From Polaromonas sp. (GTDB lineage Bacteria; Pseudomonadota; Gammaproteobacteria; Burkholderiales; Burkholderiaceae), in NCBI GenBank assembly GCA_013823505.1, contig PNMH01000030.1:1-41933 (forward strand): 41,933 nt of DNA, written 5' to 3'. A program made the translations under genes and the position numbers. Under the pieces are notes generated by a model. That model was not told the origin of the DNA. It saw only the letters and a list, made by a program, of their open reading frames with translations, and searched no databases. Shown piece by piece: positions 1-6,977 of the stretch (the first letter of the stretch is position 1; each line of letters opens with the position of its first letter).

Positions 1-902
1 ACCCAGACCTTGGATGGATCGTCTGCCGCGGCGGCCATGGCCTTCTGCTTCTCACCAACCCAGGCGCTGTATTCCGCAGCCGTCACCACCTTCACGTGGA
101 TGGGCATGTAGGCGTGTTCCTTGCCGCACAGCTCGGCGCACTGGCCATAGAAATCGCCGGTCTTCTCGGCGCGGAACCAGGTGTCGCGCACGAAACCGGG
201 AATGGCGTCTTGCTTCACGCCGAAGGCCGGCACCATCCAGGCGTGGATCACGTCGTTCGCGGTGGTGATGATGCGCACCTTCTTGCCGACCGGCACCACC
301 AGCGGGTTGTCGACCTTGAGCAGGTAGTTGTCGGTGGCTTCGGGCTTGCCGCTGTTGGACATCACGCGGTGGTTGTTGTCCAGCGTCGAGAGGAAACCGA
401 TGCCCTCGCCTTCGCCCTTGATGTAGTCGTAACCCCACTTCCACTGCATGCCCGTGGCCTTGATGGTCAGGTCGCTGTTGGTGGTGTCCTTCTGGGCCAC
501 CAGCACCTTGGTGGCAGGCAGCGCCATGCCGATGACGATCAACAGAGGAACGATGGTCCAACCCAGCTCGACCCAGATGGGTTCGGCCAGCGTCTGCGAT
601 TTGTGACCCACCGACTTGCGGTGCTTCAGGATGGAATAGAACATCACGCCGAAAACGATGATGAAGATGACGGCGCACAAAGCCATCATGAACCAGTGCA
701 GCCAGTGCTGCTCTTCGGCGATGCGGGTGACCGGGGGCGCAAAGTTGAGCTGGTTGACGGCAGGTCCACCCGGCAGGTCGTTGACCTTTTGTGCCGCGAC
801 CGTGGTCCAGGCACCGAGACCCAGCGTCAGTGTGGTGGCCGCAGCGCCGAGCTTGGCCCAGGGGTTCCGCGGGGAATGCACCGTTTTCTTCGTCGTACTC
901 AC
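1..902 (-). CDS. coxB: Cytochrome c oxidase subunit II (aa3 type), C-terminus cut by window edge
   Basis: Subunit II of the aa3 terminal oxidase accepts electrons from cytochrome c at the binuclear CuA centre and passes them to subunit I. About 300 residues are visible from a GTG start at 902 and the end is missing. An N-terminal hydrophobic stretch (about 19-37) looks like a signal or anchor. Two membrane hairpin helices lie at about 70-92 and 112-132, followed by the periplasmic cupredoxin domain. The CuA ligands are visible as H220 and the C255/E257/C259/H263/M266 cluster in the CAELCGKEHAYM motif. No heme c domain appears in the visible part. A DUF2244 gene lies upstream on the same strand, as is common beside cox operons. 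A perfect FNR-type box at 926-939 lies 24-37 bp before the start. The start codon is inferred; a weak GAGGCG precedes it. Confidence 0.95.
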   Translation of the reverse strand, partial: MSTTKKTVHSPRNPWAKLGAAATTLTLGLGAWTTVAAQKVNDLPGGPAVNQLNFAPPVTRIAEEQHWLHWFMMALCAVIFIIVFGVMFYSILKHRKSVGHKSQTLAEPIWVELGWTIVPLLIVIGMALPATKVLVAQKDTTNSDLTIKATGMQWKWGYDYIKGEGEGIGFLSTLDNNHRVMSNSGKPEATDNYLLKVDNPLVVPVGKKVRIITTANDVIHAWMVPAFGVKQDAIPGFVRDTWFRAEKTGDFYGQCAELCGKEHAYMPIHVKVVTAAEYSAWVGEKQKAMAAAADDPSKVW

Positions 903-925
903 TTTTTGCGCCTCAAATATAAGTA

Positions 926-939
926 TTGATTTATATCAA
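926..939. promoter_or_regulatory. FNR/Anr-type box upstream of coxB
   Basis: The sequence reads TTGAT-TTAT-ATCAA, a perfect match to the FNR/Anr/Dnr consensus TTGAT-N4-ATCAA. It sits 24 bp upstream of the coxB start in the 108-bp gap behind the DUF2244 gene. Its closeness to the start codon would fit repression of the aerobic oxidase under oxygen limitation, but the transcription start is unknown, so the sign of regulation is inferred. Confidence 0.7.
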
Positions 940-1010
940 TGCAGATTAGAACAAATTTCCAGGGCCCCAACCAACCAATCGACGCACCCCGCCTTCATCT
1001 CCAGCCTCCG

Positions 1011-1496
1011 TCAAGCCCCACGCAGGGCCAGCCGGATCTCCCGGGCCAGCAGCGGCCGCAAATCGGAGCGCAAGAACCGCCCCACCTGCACCGACTGGCC
1101 CCCGCCGCGAACTTCGATCAACTGACCGGCGTCCGGCCGGGGCTCCACGCGAACCCACTCTCGGGCAAATTCGCAGCGGGATGCCCGGCCCGCCGTCTCC
1201 CACTCCACCACCAACCGGCCTTCCAGGAGCTTGATGCGCTCGTTGTCGGTGGCGTGGCGTGCGTAAATCAGGAACGCCGTACCCACCGCCACCAACTCCA
1301 GCACCGCAAACGGCAACACCAAAGTGGCACCTTGCGACCAGAAGAACCCCGCCACACCCATCGAAAGGATGCACATGGAAGCGTAGAGGTAGCCCAATTG
1401 AGCCGGGGTGACCGAACAGTTGCGCTTCAGCGACCACTCCATGCCCTGGTCGGACACGGTCGCAAATCGGAAAACGCTGTTTGCCTGGTTCACCAC
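1011..1496 (-). CDS. DUF2244 integral membrane protein
   Basis: A small membrane protein of about 161 residues, recognised by the W-[SL]-L-[KR]-R-N-C motif near the N-terminus and two adjacent hydrophobic helices (about 36-56 and 59-79). These are followed by a basic soluble domain rich in R and E. DUF2244 genes often sit next to cytochrome oxidase genes, and here the gene lies 108 bp upstream of coxB on the same strand. Its molecular role is unknown; a part in oxidase assembly or membrane organisation would be inference. The open frame continues to 1703, but that extension looks random. GTG at 1496 or 1493 gives the usual family length, and no strong ribosome-binding site decides between them. 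Confidence 0.75.
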   Translation of the reverse strand: MVNQANSVFRFATVSDQGMEWSLKRNCSVTPAQLGYLYASMCILSMGVAGFFWSQGATLVLPFAVLELVAVGTAFLIYARHATDNERIKLLEGRLVVEWETAGRASRCEFAREWVRVEPRPDAGQLIEVRGGGQSVQVGRFLRSDLRPLLAREIRLALRGA

Positions 1497-1665
1497 CCAC
1501 CACCGGTACTGGTCGCGATCGTCTTGAAAGACGGTGCGTTGGCAAAGGGAAGATGCCCTTGAAAATTTGGCCAGCGCAGATTGTAGCGGCGCCAAACCAG
1601 GAGTCCGCTGACAAAGGCGCCACTCCCGAGTGGGACAAGGTGGCATGGCTGCCGGCGAGGTCCGC

Positions 1666-2574
1666 TCAGCGACGTCCGGCACGCAACATGGCGCGCATGT
1701 CATCCACCGCCAACGAGGTGCTGGAAGCCAGCGGCACCCGGGGCACGGGTTTGAAGGCGTGGCCGTAAATGATCTCGAAGGTCAGCACCAACCGGCCGTC
1801 CGGCGCGCGCGGCAAGCCCGACTCCATGGCTGCGCACAAGCCTGCATGCCAATGGCGCGAACGGGTGGCGCCGAGGCGTTGGTCGCTCAGGTTGCGGCCC
1901 AGGCCACGCAGCTCGGCCAGCATGGCTGCGGCACTGCTGTAGGACAAGGTGATGCGCTCCATGTCCATCACCGGCTCGGCGAAACCAGCGTGCACCAGCA
2001 TGTCGCCCCAGTCGTGCATGTCGGTGAAGGCGTGGGCTGGCAGCGGCCACCCGTGTTGGGCATAGAGCGAGCGCAATTCCTTGAGGCTGTCGGGCCCCAG
2101 GCAGGAAAACATCAGGAAGCCGTCGGTCTCGATCTGCCGGTGCCAGCTCGCGAGCAAGGTCTGAGGACGCGGCTCCATGTGCAGCGCCATGTTGGCCCAC
2201 AGCATGCGAACGCGGGTCTCGGCCGTGGCGGTGCCCGGCCCCGCTGCTCGGCCCCACTGCAGCGGATTCCACGAGCGTGCCTGGGTTTCGCGGGTGGCTG
2301 CCAATGCCTCGGGCATCCGCCGGGCCACCACATGAAAGGAGGCTTCGGGCAACATGCCACGCAGTTTGCGGTGCACCGCCAACCCGCCCTGCACCGGCTC
2401 CCAGTGCAGCCAGCTCGTGGGCTTCTCGCGAAACCACGTCAGCCGATCGGCCATGCGGGAGCCCACCTCTTCGTGCAGCCAGGGGCTGGTCGAGCCGGCG
2501 CGCTGCAGCCAGCGCTGCGCGGCCACGGGGTCCAGTCCGGGCACGGGTTTTTCGGGGGTGGTGGGCGTGTTCAA
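1666..2574 (-). CDS. BioC-like methyltransferase-fold protein, degenerate SAM motif
   Basis: Resembles proteins annotated as malonyl-ACP methyltransferase BioC, which makes the methyl ester that primes biotin synthesis. About 302 residues. Family-like segments include an N-terminal WLHEEV...RMADRL, a central HMEPRPQTLLASWHRQI segment, and FLMFSCLGPDSLKEL corresponding to the BioC LxxGG/LxFSTF-GPxTLxEL region. Where a class I methyltransferase should show a glycine-rich D/E-x-G-x-G-x-G motif, this protein reads WEPVQGGLAVHRKL, so SAM binding is doubtful. It is divergent from comF, about 61 bp away. The start is uncertain: TTG at 2574 is preferred because it gives the expected N-terminus, and the in-frame GTG at 2544 is the alternative. 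It may be a genuine but divergent methyltransferase or a non-catalytic paralogue. Confidence 0.65.
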   Translation of the reverse strand: MNTPTTPEKPVPGLDPVAAQRWLQRAGSTSPWLHEEVGSRMADRLTWFREKPTSWLHWEPVQGGLAVHRKLRGMLPEASFHVVARRMPEALAATRETQARSWNPLQWGRAAGPGTATAETRVRMLWANMALHMEPRPQTLLASWHRQIETDGFLMFSCLGPDSLKELRSLYAQHGWPLPAHAFTDMHDWGDMLVHAGFAEPVMDMERITLSYSSAAAMLAELRGLGRNLSDQRLGATRSRHWHAGLCAAMESGLPRAPDGRLVLTFEIIYGHAFKPVPRVPLASSTSLAVDDMRAMLRAGRR

Positions 2575-2635
2575 GCGGCGAGACGGGCCTGGGGCCCATG
2601 GGGTATCGGCGGGAGCGCGCCAGTATATTGGCCGG

Positions 2636-3361
2636 ATGCTCGCCGCCCGACTCGCCTTTCTGGAGACCCTGCCGGGCACCTGCCAGGTCTGCGCTGCCTG
2701 GCCCGCGCAGCCGGTGTGCGAGGCCTGCGCACAGCGCTTTGCAACGCTCCGGTTCCGCTGCCGGGCCTGTGCCGCGGTGCTGCCGGGCGATCTGGATCTG
2801 TGCGGCGCCTGCCAGACACGGCCCGATGCGCCGCCGCTGGCGCAGTGCCTCGCGGCGGTGGACTACGCCTACCCCTGGGACGGCCTCATTGCCCGCTTCA
2901 AGTTCCGATCGGAGCCCGGCTGGGCCAGACCCTTTGCTCAGCGGATGCTGCAGGTGCCGTCTGCCACCGCCCTGCTGCAGACCTGCGACCTGGTGGTGCC
3001 GGTGCCGCTCACCGCGCAGCGCCTGGGCGAGCGTGGCTACAACCAGGCTTGGGAGCTGGTCAAGGCACTGCGGCGCCTGACCTGCGGCGCCATGGGCAGC
3101 GCGCTGGCCACCGCCCTGGTGCGCCTGGGCGAAACACCCGACCAGCACAGCCTGGGCCGCGAGGCCAGGCTGCGCAACCTGCGCGGCGTGTTCGCCGCCC
3201 ACCCCGCGCACACCCACCGACTGAGCGGCCGCCACGTGCTGCTGGTCGACGACGTGACCACCACCGGTGCCACGCTGCACACCGCCGCGCAGGCCTTGCA
3301 GCAGGCGGGCGCGACTCGGGTCAGCGCACTGGTTTTCGCACGCACCGCGCCGAGCCGCTAA
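2636..3361 (+). CDS. comF: ComF family phosphoribosyltransferase-like protein
   Basis: A 241-residue ComF/GntX homologue; family members support DNA uptake or the use of extracellular DNA. The N-terminal third carries cysteine pairs spaced like zinc knuckles (CQVC, CEAC, CRAC, CGAC within about residues 16-62). The C-terminal half is a type I phosphoribosyltransferase domain with the PRPP-loop motif VLLVDDVTTTGAT near residue 205. The motif VVPVPLTAQRLGERGYNQA is typical of ComF. The ATG at 2636 was chosen because the family N-terminus (short hydrophobic stretch then the first CxxC) begins there, although the open frame extends further upstream. trmL follows 11 bp later on the same strand. 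Confidence 0.9.
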   Translation: MLAARLAFLETLPGTCQVCAAWPAQPVCEACAQRFATLRFRCRACAAVLPGDLDLCGACQTRPDAPPLAQCLAAVDYAYPWDGLIARFKFRSEPGWARPFAQRMLQVPSATALLQTCDLVVPVPLTAQRLGERGYNQAWELVKALRRLTCGAMGSALATALVRLGETPDQHSLGREARLRNLRGVFAAHPAHTHRLSGRHVLLVDDVTTTGATLHTAAQALQQAGATRVSALVFARTAPSR

Positions 3362-3372
3362 GCTCGGCGGCC

Positions 3373-3846
3373 ATGTTCAACATCGTTCTCGTCAGCCCCG
3401 AAATCCCGCCCAACACGGGCAACGTCATCCGCCTGAGTGCGAACACGGGTTGCGCATTGCACCTGATCGAGCCACTGGGTTTTTCGATGGACGACAAACA
3501 CATGAAGCGCGCCGGGCTCGACTACCACGAGTACGCGCCACTGCGTCGCCACGCCGACTGGGCCACCTTCCTGCAGACCGAACAACCCGACCCCGCCCGC
3601 CTGTTTGCCTTCACCACGCGCGGCAGCCACAGCGCTTTCAACACGGCGTTTCAACCCGGGGACTGGCTGGTGTTCGGCTCCGAAACCAGTGGTTTGCCCG
3701 AGGCGCTGCGGGAGTCCATCCCCACCACACAGCGTCTGCGCCTGCCCATGCTGGCGGGCCAGCGCAGCCTGAATCTGTCCAATTCAGTGGCGGTGACGGT
3801 GTTCGAAGCCTGGCGCCAGCAGGGCTTTGCCGCGGCGGTTCCGTGA
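3373..3846 (+). CDS. trmL: tRNA (cytidine(34)-2'-O)-methyltransferase
   Basis: A SPOUT-class RNA methyltransferase that 2'-O-methylates the wobble base of tRNA-Leu isoacceptors. 157 residues, the usual length of the TrmL/YibK family. The N-terminal motif SPEIPPNTGNVIRL and the C-terminal knot motifs (VFGSETSGLPEA at about 98-109, LPMLAGQRSLNLSNSVAV at about 124-141) are intact and include the SAM-binding trefoil residues. It starts 11 bp after comF and probably shares its transcript. Confidence 0.93.
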   Translation: MFNIVLVSPEIPPNTGNVIRLSANTGCALHLIEPLGFSMDDKHMKRAGLDYHEYAPLRRHADWATFLQTEQPDPARLFAFTTRGSHSAFNTAFQPGDWLVFGSETSGLPEALRESIPTTQRLRLPMLAGQRSLNLSNSVAVTVFEAWRQQGFAAAVP

Positions 3847-3987
3847 AACAGATCACGCCCCGGGCACACAACATGTGTCAACTTGTTCGACACTAGCCTG
3901 ATAATTTCCCATGCATACCCGCATCAGTATCCCCGCCGTGACGGCCCAGACCAGCACCCTGGCAGCGCCGTTCGCCCGGAGCACCGC

Positions 3988-4311
3988 ATGATCACTTCCA
4001 TTGCACGTTGGTTGGGCGTGGGCACCGCTCCACGCAAGCGCAGCTCGCACAAAGCGTCCCTCAAAGACCTGGCGGGCATCCGCAACCATTTGCTGCAGGC
4101 GATCGAAGACTGTCTGGACCAGCAGGCCTTGCGCCTGCGAAAAAAGATCGAGTCAGCGCGCACCCCGCAGGAGCTGTGGATGCTGCGCAACGACGCGTTT
4201 CAGCTGATCTCGCAACAGCACAACCAGTCGGTGGCGGCCGAGCGCATCAACGCGCTGATCCAGATCTTTGAAGGCTGGCTCGAGCCCAAGCAGCTCGTGC
4301 GGATCAAGTAA
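3988..4311 (+). CDS. Hypothetical protein, 107 aa, basic and helical
   Basis: Not recognised. The ATG at 3988 is preferred over an earlier in-frame ATG at 3883 because a GGAG precedes it at good spacing and the upstream extension is low-quality sequence. The protein has a basic N-terminus (WLGVGTAPRKRSSHK), then predicted helices with heptad-like spacing (LAGIRNHLLQAIEDCLDQQALRLRKKIESA) and a second helical half ending GWLEPKQLVRIK. No membrane segment or signal is visible. It stands alone between trmL and a convergent MaoC gene. A DNA-binding or scaffold role is possible but unsupported. Confidence 0.7.
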   Translation: MITSIARWLGVGTAPRKRSSHKASLKDLAGIRNHLLQAIEDCLDQQALRLRKKIESARTPQELWMLRNDAFQLISQQHNQSVAAERINALIQIFEGWLEPKQLVRIK

Positions 4312-4321
4312 CCCCGACGAT

Positions 4322-4777
4322 TCAGGGATAGCGCCGGACCAGCGATTCAGCGAAACACACCGGCTTGTCGGCGCCTTCGCGCTCCACCACCACGCCCCAG
4401 GTCATTTGCTGGCCGCCGTGTTCGATGGCCTCGCAGGTCTGCAGGGTCAGGCGTGCCCGCACCCGGCTGCCCACGGGCACGGGCGAGGTGAAGCGCACCC
4501 GGTTCAGGCCGTAATTCACCCCCATGCTGGAGCCCTTGATCTCCAGGGCAGATTCAAAAAAAACCGGCAACAGGGACAGCGTGAGGAAACCGTGCGCAAT
4601 CGGGGCGCCGAACGGCCCGGCCTTGGCGCGCTCAACGTCCACGTGGATCCACTGGTGGTCGCCGGTGGCCTCGGCAAAGCGGTTGACCTGTTCCTGGGTG
4701 ATGGTGACCCAGTCGCTCACGGCCACTTCCTGGCCCACGCAGGCGGCCACATCGGCCAGGGTTTCGAAGGTTTTCAT
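4322..4777 (-). CDS. MaoC-like (R)-enoyl-CoA hydratase
   Basis: A hot-dog fold hydratase, 151 residues, of the MaoC/PhaJ type that hydrates trans-2-enoyl-CoA to (R)-3-hydroxyacyl-CoA. The hydratase-2 motif is present at about 33-60: the catalytic Asp/His pair in FAEATGDHQWIHVD, followed by the conserved PFGAPIAHGFLTLSLL segment. PhaJ enzymes link beta-oxidation to polyhydroxyalkanoate synthesis in related bacteria; no pha genes lie nearby, so that role is only family-level inference. The start at 4777 gives the standard N-terminus. The upstream neighbour on the same strand is a ParA-like ATPase, 61 bp away. Confidence 0.88.
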   Translation of the reverse strand: MKTFETLADVAACVGQEVAVSDWVTITQEQVNRFAEATGDHQWIHVDVERAKAGPFGAPIAHGFLTLSLLPVFFESALEIKGSSMGVNYGLNRVRFTSPVPVGSRVRARLTLQTCEAIEHGGQQMTWGVVVEREGADKPVCFAESLVRRYP

Positions 4778-4838
4778 GCTGGCCACTGTACGGCCGAGCG
4801 GCGCCGGTGGATGTCGGCACCGGGACAGCGCGGGCGCC

Positions 4839-5456
4839 TCAGGCGTCGAGCCACCGGCAGATGGCTTGCCACTGCTGCAGGTCTTTCTCCACGCGGCCGG
4901 GCGCCACGTCGAACAGCGTGAGGCCGCGCGCCGCGAGGTGGATGTAGTTCTGCGTGTCGCGCAGCGTGCCCAGCACTGGCAGGCCCAGGCTGGCCACAAA
5001 TTCGTTGAGTTTGTCGGCCGAGATGGTGCGCGGATCGACCCGCATGCCGACAATGCCGACCTGCAGCTTGTCGGCCCGGCGGGTTTCGGCCAGTTCGTCC
5101 AGAAAGGCGCGTGTGGCGTAGATGTCGAAGATGCTGGGTTGCAGTGGCACCAGCACCTTGTCGGCGATTTTCAGCACGTCCTTGAAACGCCAGCCGTGCA
5201 GGCCGGCGGGTGTGTCCAGCACCACGTGCGTGGTGTCCTTGGGTGGGCGGGCAACCAGGTCGTGCGACACGGCCCAGGTCTGGATCGGCCGCGCGGCGGG
5301 CGGGCGCAACTTGAGCCACAGGGCCGACGACTGCTGTCGGTCGACGTCACCCAGCATGACCGGGTGGCCCTGGCTGGCAAAGTAGCCGGCGACGTTGGTC
5401 GACAGCGTGGATTTGCCCACGCCTCCTTTGGGATTGGCAACCACCACGATCGGCAT
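4839..5456 (-). CDS. ParA/MinD-family ATPase, orphan
   Basis: A 205-residue deviant Walker-type ATPase. The N-terminus carries the ParA signature NPKGGVGKST (K10-T17) with the signature lysine K10. Further features are a Walker A'-like GDVDRQQSS segment near 37 and a Walker B-like VVLDTPAGLHG near 79. Proteins of this size position DNA, carboxysomes, chemoreceptor arrays or other cargo on the nucleoid or membrane. There is no ParB/Noc, DNA-binding domain or parS-like repeat next to it, so the cargo is unknown. It is preceded by a small hairpin at 5481-5503 that would insulate it from the TauE gene. Confidence 0.88.
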   Translation of the reverse strand: MPIVVVANPKGGVGKSTLSTNVAGYFASQGHPVMLGDVDRQQSSALWLKLRPPAARPIQTWAVSHDLVARPPKDTTHVVLDTPAGLHGWRFKDVLKIADKVLVPLQPSIFDIYATRAFLDELAETRRADKLQVGIVGMRVDPRTISADKLNEFVASLGLPVLGTLRDTQNYIHLAARGLTLFDVAPGRVEKDLQQWQAICRWLDA

Positions 5457-5480
5457 CTGGAGCTCCTTGGGAAGGAAACA

Positions 5481-5503
5481 GCCCGCGCGTCTGGGGCGCG
5501 GGC
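5481..5503 (-). terminator. GC-rich hairpin after the TauE/SafE gene
   Basis: An 8-bp perfect stem (GCCCGCGC / GCGCGGGC) with a 7-nt loop lies between the TauE stop (5529) and the ParA start (5456). On the minus strand it is followed by TGTTTCC, a poor U-tract, so termination is probably partial. Confidence 0.5.
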
Positions 5504-5528
5504 GGGGCTGACACGGCGAGCGCCTATG

Positions 5529-6284
5529 TTATGCGAGCGCGTCCCAGACGAGTTTGCAGCCGGTGAGGAACATGCCGGTGTAGACCAGCCGGTAAAACAG
5601 CTGCGGCTGGATGCGGTGCGCAATCCGCACGCCCACCCACACGCCGATGGGCGCAAACGGCAGCAGCGCCAGCGAGGTCGTCATGTTGCGCAGGTCGAGC
5701 AGGCCCAGCCAGGCGTAGGGAATCCACTTGGCCAAGTTGATGAAGAAAAAGAAGAACGCCAGCGTGCCGGTGAACAACAGGGGCGAAAGGCGCAGCGGGA
5801 TCACGTAGGCGTTGAGCGGCGGTCCACCCGCGTGCGCGATGAAGCTGGTGAAGCCCGAGGTGACGGTGAGCAAGGCGCCCACCCATTTCGGCGGTGGTGC
5901 GCTGTCCGGCTTGGGCGGAAAAACCAGCCGCTGTGCCAGAAAGAGCAGCGTGAACACCCCGACGATGCCGGCCACCATGCGCGCGTCCAGCAACTTGAAG
6001 AGCAGCGCCCCGACCACGATGCCGGCCAGGCCAAAGGGCAGCATGAACATCAGCAGGCGCCGGTCCACGTTCTTGCGAAACGCCGCCATGCCCAGCAGAT
6101 CCATGAGCAACAACACCGGCATGAGGATGGCCGCGGCCTGGGGCACGGTGACCGCCAGCGCCATCATCGGCACGGCCAGCGAACCGAAACCGGCGCCAAA
6201 GCCGCTCTTGCTCACGCCGAGCAAGAGCACCGCCGGGATCGCCACGGCGTAAAATAAGGGATCGGTGATGAGGGTCAGGGCCAC
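5529..6284 (-). CDS. TauE/SafE-family membrane permease (sulfite/sulfonate exporter-like)
   Basis: A polytopic membrane protein of 251 residues with about eight hydrophobic segments. It has the family's N-terminal GxSKSGFGAGFGSLAVPMMA motif and an internal repeat resembling it (TSGFTSFIAHAGGPPLNAYV at about 142-161). TauE/SafE proteins export sulfite, sulfoacetate or other organic anions. No sulfur-metabolism genes are adjacent, so the substrate cannot be assigned. The terminator of the preceding Dabb operon (6296-6326) lies just upstream, so this gene probably has its own promoter. Confidence 0.88.
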   Translation of the reverse strand: MALTLITDPLFYAVAIPAVLLLGVSKSGFGAGFGSLAVPMMALAVTVPQAAAILMPVLLLMDLLGMAAFRKNVDRRLLMFMLPFGLAGIVVGALLFKLLDARMVAGIVGVFTLLFLAQRLVFPPKPDSAPPPKWVGALLTVTSGFTSFIAHAGGPPLNAYVIPLRLSPLLFTGTLAFFFFFINLAKWIPYAWLGLLDLRNMTTSLALLPFAPIGVWVGVRIAHRIQPQLFYRLVYTGMFLTGCKLVWDALA

Positions 6285-6295
6285 GGGCAGCAGAC

Positions 6296-6326
6296 AAAAG
6301 AAGAGCCCGCTTCACGGAGCGGGCTC
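6296..6326 (-). terminator. Rho-independent terminator of the dioxygenase/TRAP/YciI/Dabb operon
   Basis: Stem GAGCCCGC / GCGGGCTC (8 bp, 8-nt loop) followed on the minus strand by TTCTTTTG. It lies 30 bp past the Dabb stop codon and marks the 3' end of the operon that begins at the dioxygenase. Confidence 0.8.
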
Positions 6327-6356
6327 GTTGGGGTGGTGGAATTATCGGCGGGTGCT

Positions 6357-6656
6357 TCAGGCCGTGTAGTCCACCTGGTGACGCGCCACGCGCAGGCCTT
6401 CGATGGCCTCGCGCACCCGCAAATGCTCGGGGTGCGTGGCGTAGGCGTCCAACGCGGCCTGCGACTCGAACTCGGAGTACAGCACCACATCGCAGGCGTA
6501 GTCGACGCCGCTGCGGTCGACACCGATTTCGATGTGGAGCAAACCGGGAATCTTGCCGCGCAGGGTTTCAAACGCGGCCTTGACGCGGTCGATCGCCGCC
6601 GCCTTGGCTTCATCGGGACCGCCCTGGATGTTCCACATCACGATGTGTTTGAGCAT
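6357..6656 (-). CDS. Dabb (stress-responsive A/B barrel) domain protein
   Basis: A 99-residue dimeric alpha-beta barrel protein. It shows the family signature MLKHIVMW at the N-terminus, VDYACDVVLYSEFESQAALDAYATHPEH in the middle, and a terminal beta strand. Dabb proteins range from stress proteins to small-molecule cyclases and isomerases on polyketide or aromatic-type substrates. It is the last gene of the dioxygenase-TRAP operon, 5 bp after the YciI-like gene, which suggests a role on a pathway intermediate. This is inferred from context only. The His residues at 4 and in HPEH are candidates for acid/base chemistry. Confidence 0.85.
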   Translation of the reverse strand: MLKHIVMWNIQGGPDEAKAAAIDRVKAAFETLRGKIPGLLHIEIGVDRSGVDYACDVVLYSEFESQAALDAYATHPEHLRVREAIEGLRVARHQVDYTA

Positions 6657-6661
6657 GGTGT

Positions 6662-6967
6662 TCAGCTCGCGGGTGGAAAACCAGCCTTCTGGGGCCAGAG
6701 GTTCACGAAGGCATGCACCGAAACGCTGCCGTACAGCCCTGCTTTCGTGAAGGGCTCGTCGGCGAGCCAGGCGTGGGCCGCGTCGCGCGCGGGGAAGTCG
6801 ATCACCAACAGGCTGCCCAGCATGGTGACCCCGTCGTCGTGCACGAAAGGCCCGGCAAACGCGATGCGATCGGCCACGGCAGCCAGGTAGGCCTTGTGCG
6901 GCGGACGCACCGCCGTGCGCAGGGCGGCCGTGTCGGGTTTGTCGATCAAGATGAAAGTGAACAGCAT
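6662..6967 (-). CDS. YciI-like protein, possible TftG-type pathway enzyme
   Basis: A 101-residue ferredoxin-fold YciI-family protein. The conserved pattern is present: R21-x-x-H24 in RPPHKAYL and GPFVHDDG with D44/D45, the His/Asp pair proposed as catalytic in the family. A characterised relative, TftG of the 2,4,5-T pathway, is a YciI-type dehydrochlorinase that acts on a chlorinated hydroxyquinol and is encoded alongside a hydroxyquinol dioxygenase and a maleylacetate reductase. The same partners occur here, so an analogous elimination or isomerisation is plausible. The gene is 10 bp downstream of dctM and 5 bp upstream of the Dabb gene. Substrate and activity are inference. Confidence 0.82.
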   Translation of the reverse strand: MLFTFILIDKPDTAALRTAVRPPHKAYLAAVADRIAFAGPFVHDDGVTMLGSLLVIDFPARDAAHAWLADEPFTKAGLYGSVSVHAFVNLWPQKAGFPPAS

Positions 6968-6977
6968 GGGCGTGCTC

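Noticed and set aside
3868..3893. Inverted repeat GTGTC-N9-GACAC with a GATAAT-like hexamer nearby, upstream of the 107-aa hypothetical
   Set aside because: Only 5-bp arms, and no -35 at suitable spacing; not enough to call a promoter or operator.
4524..6257. A plus-strand open frame of 577 codons across the MaoC, ParA and TauE genes
   Set aside because: It covers three recognised genes on the other strand plus their intergenic hairpin and has no protein-like features.
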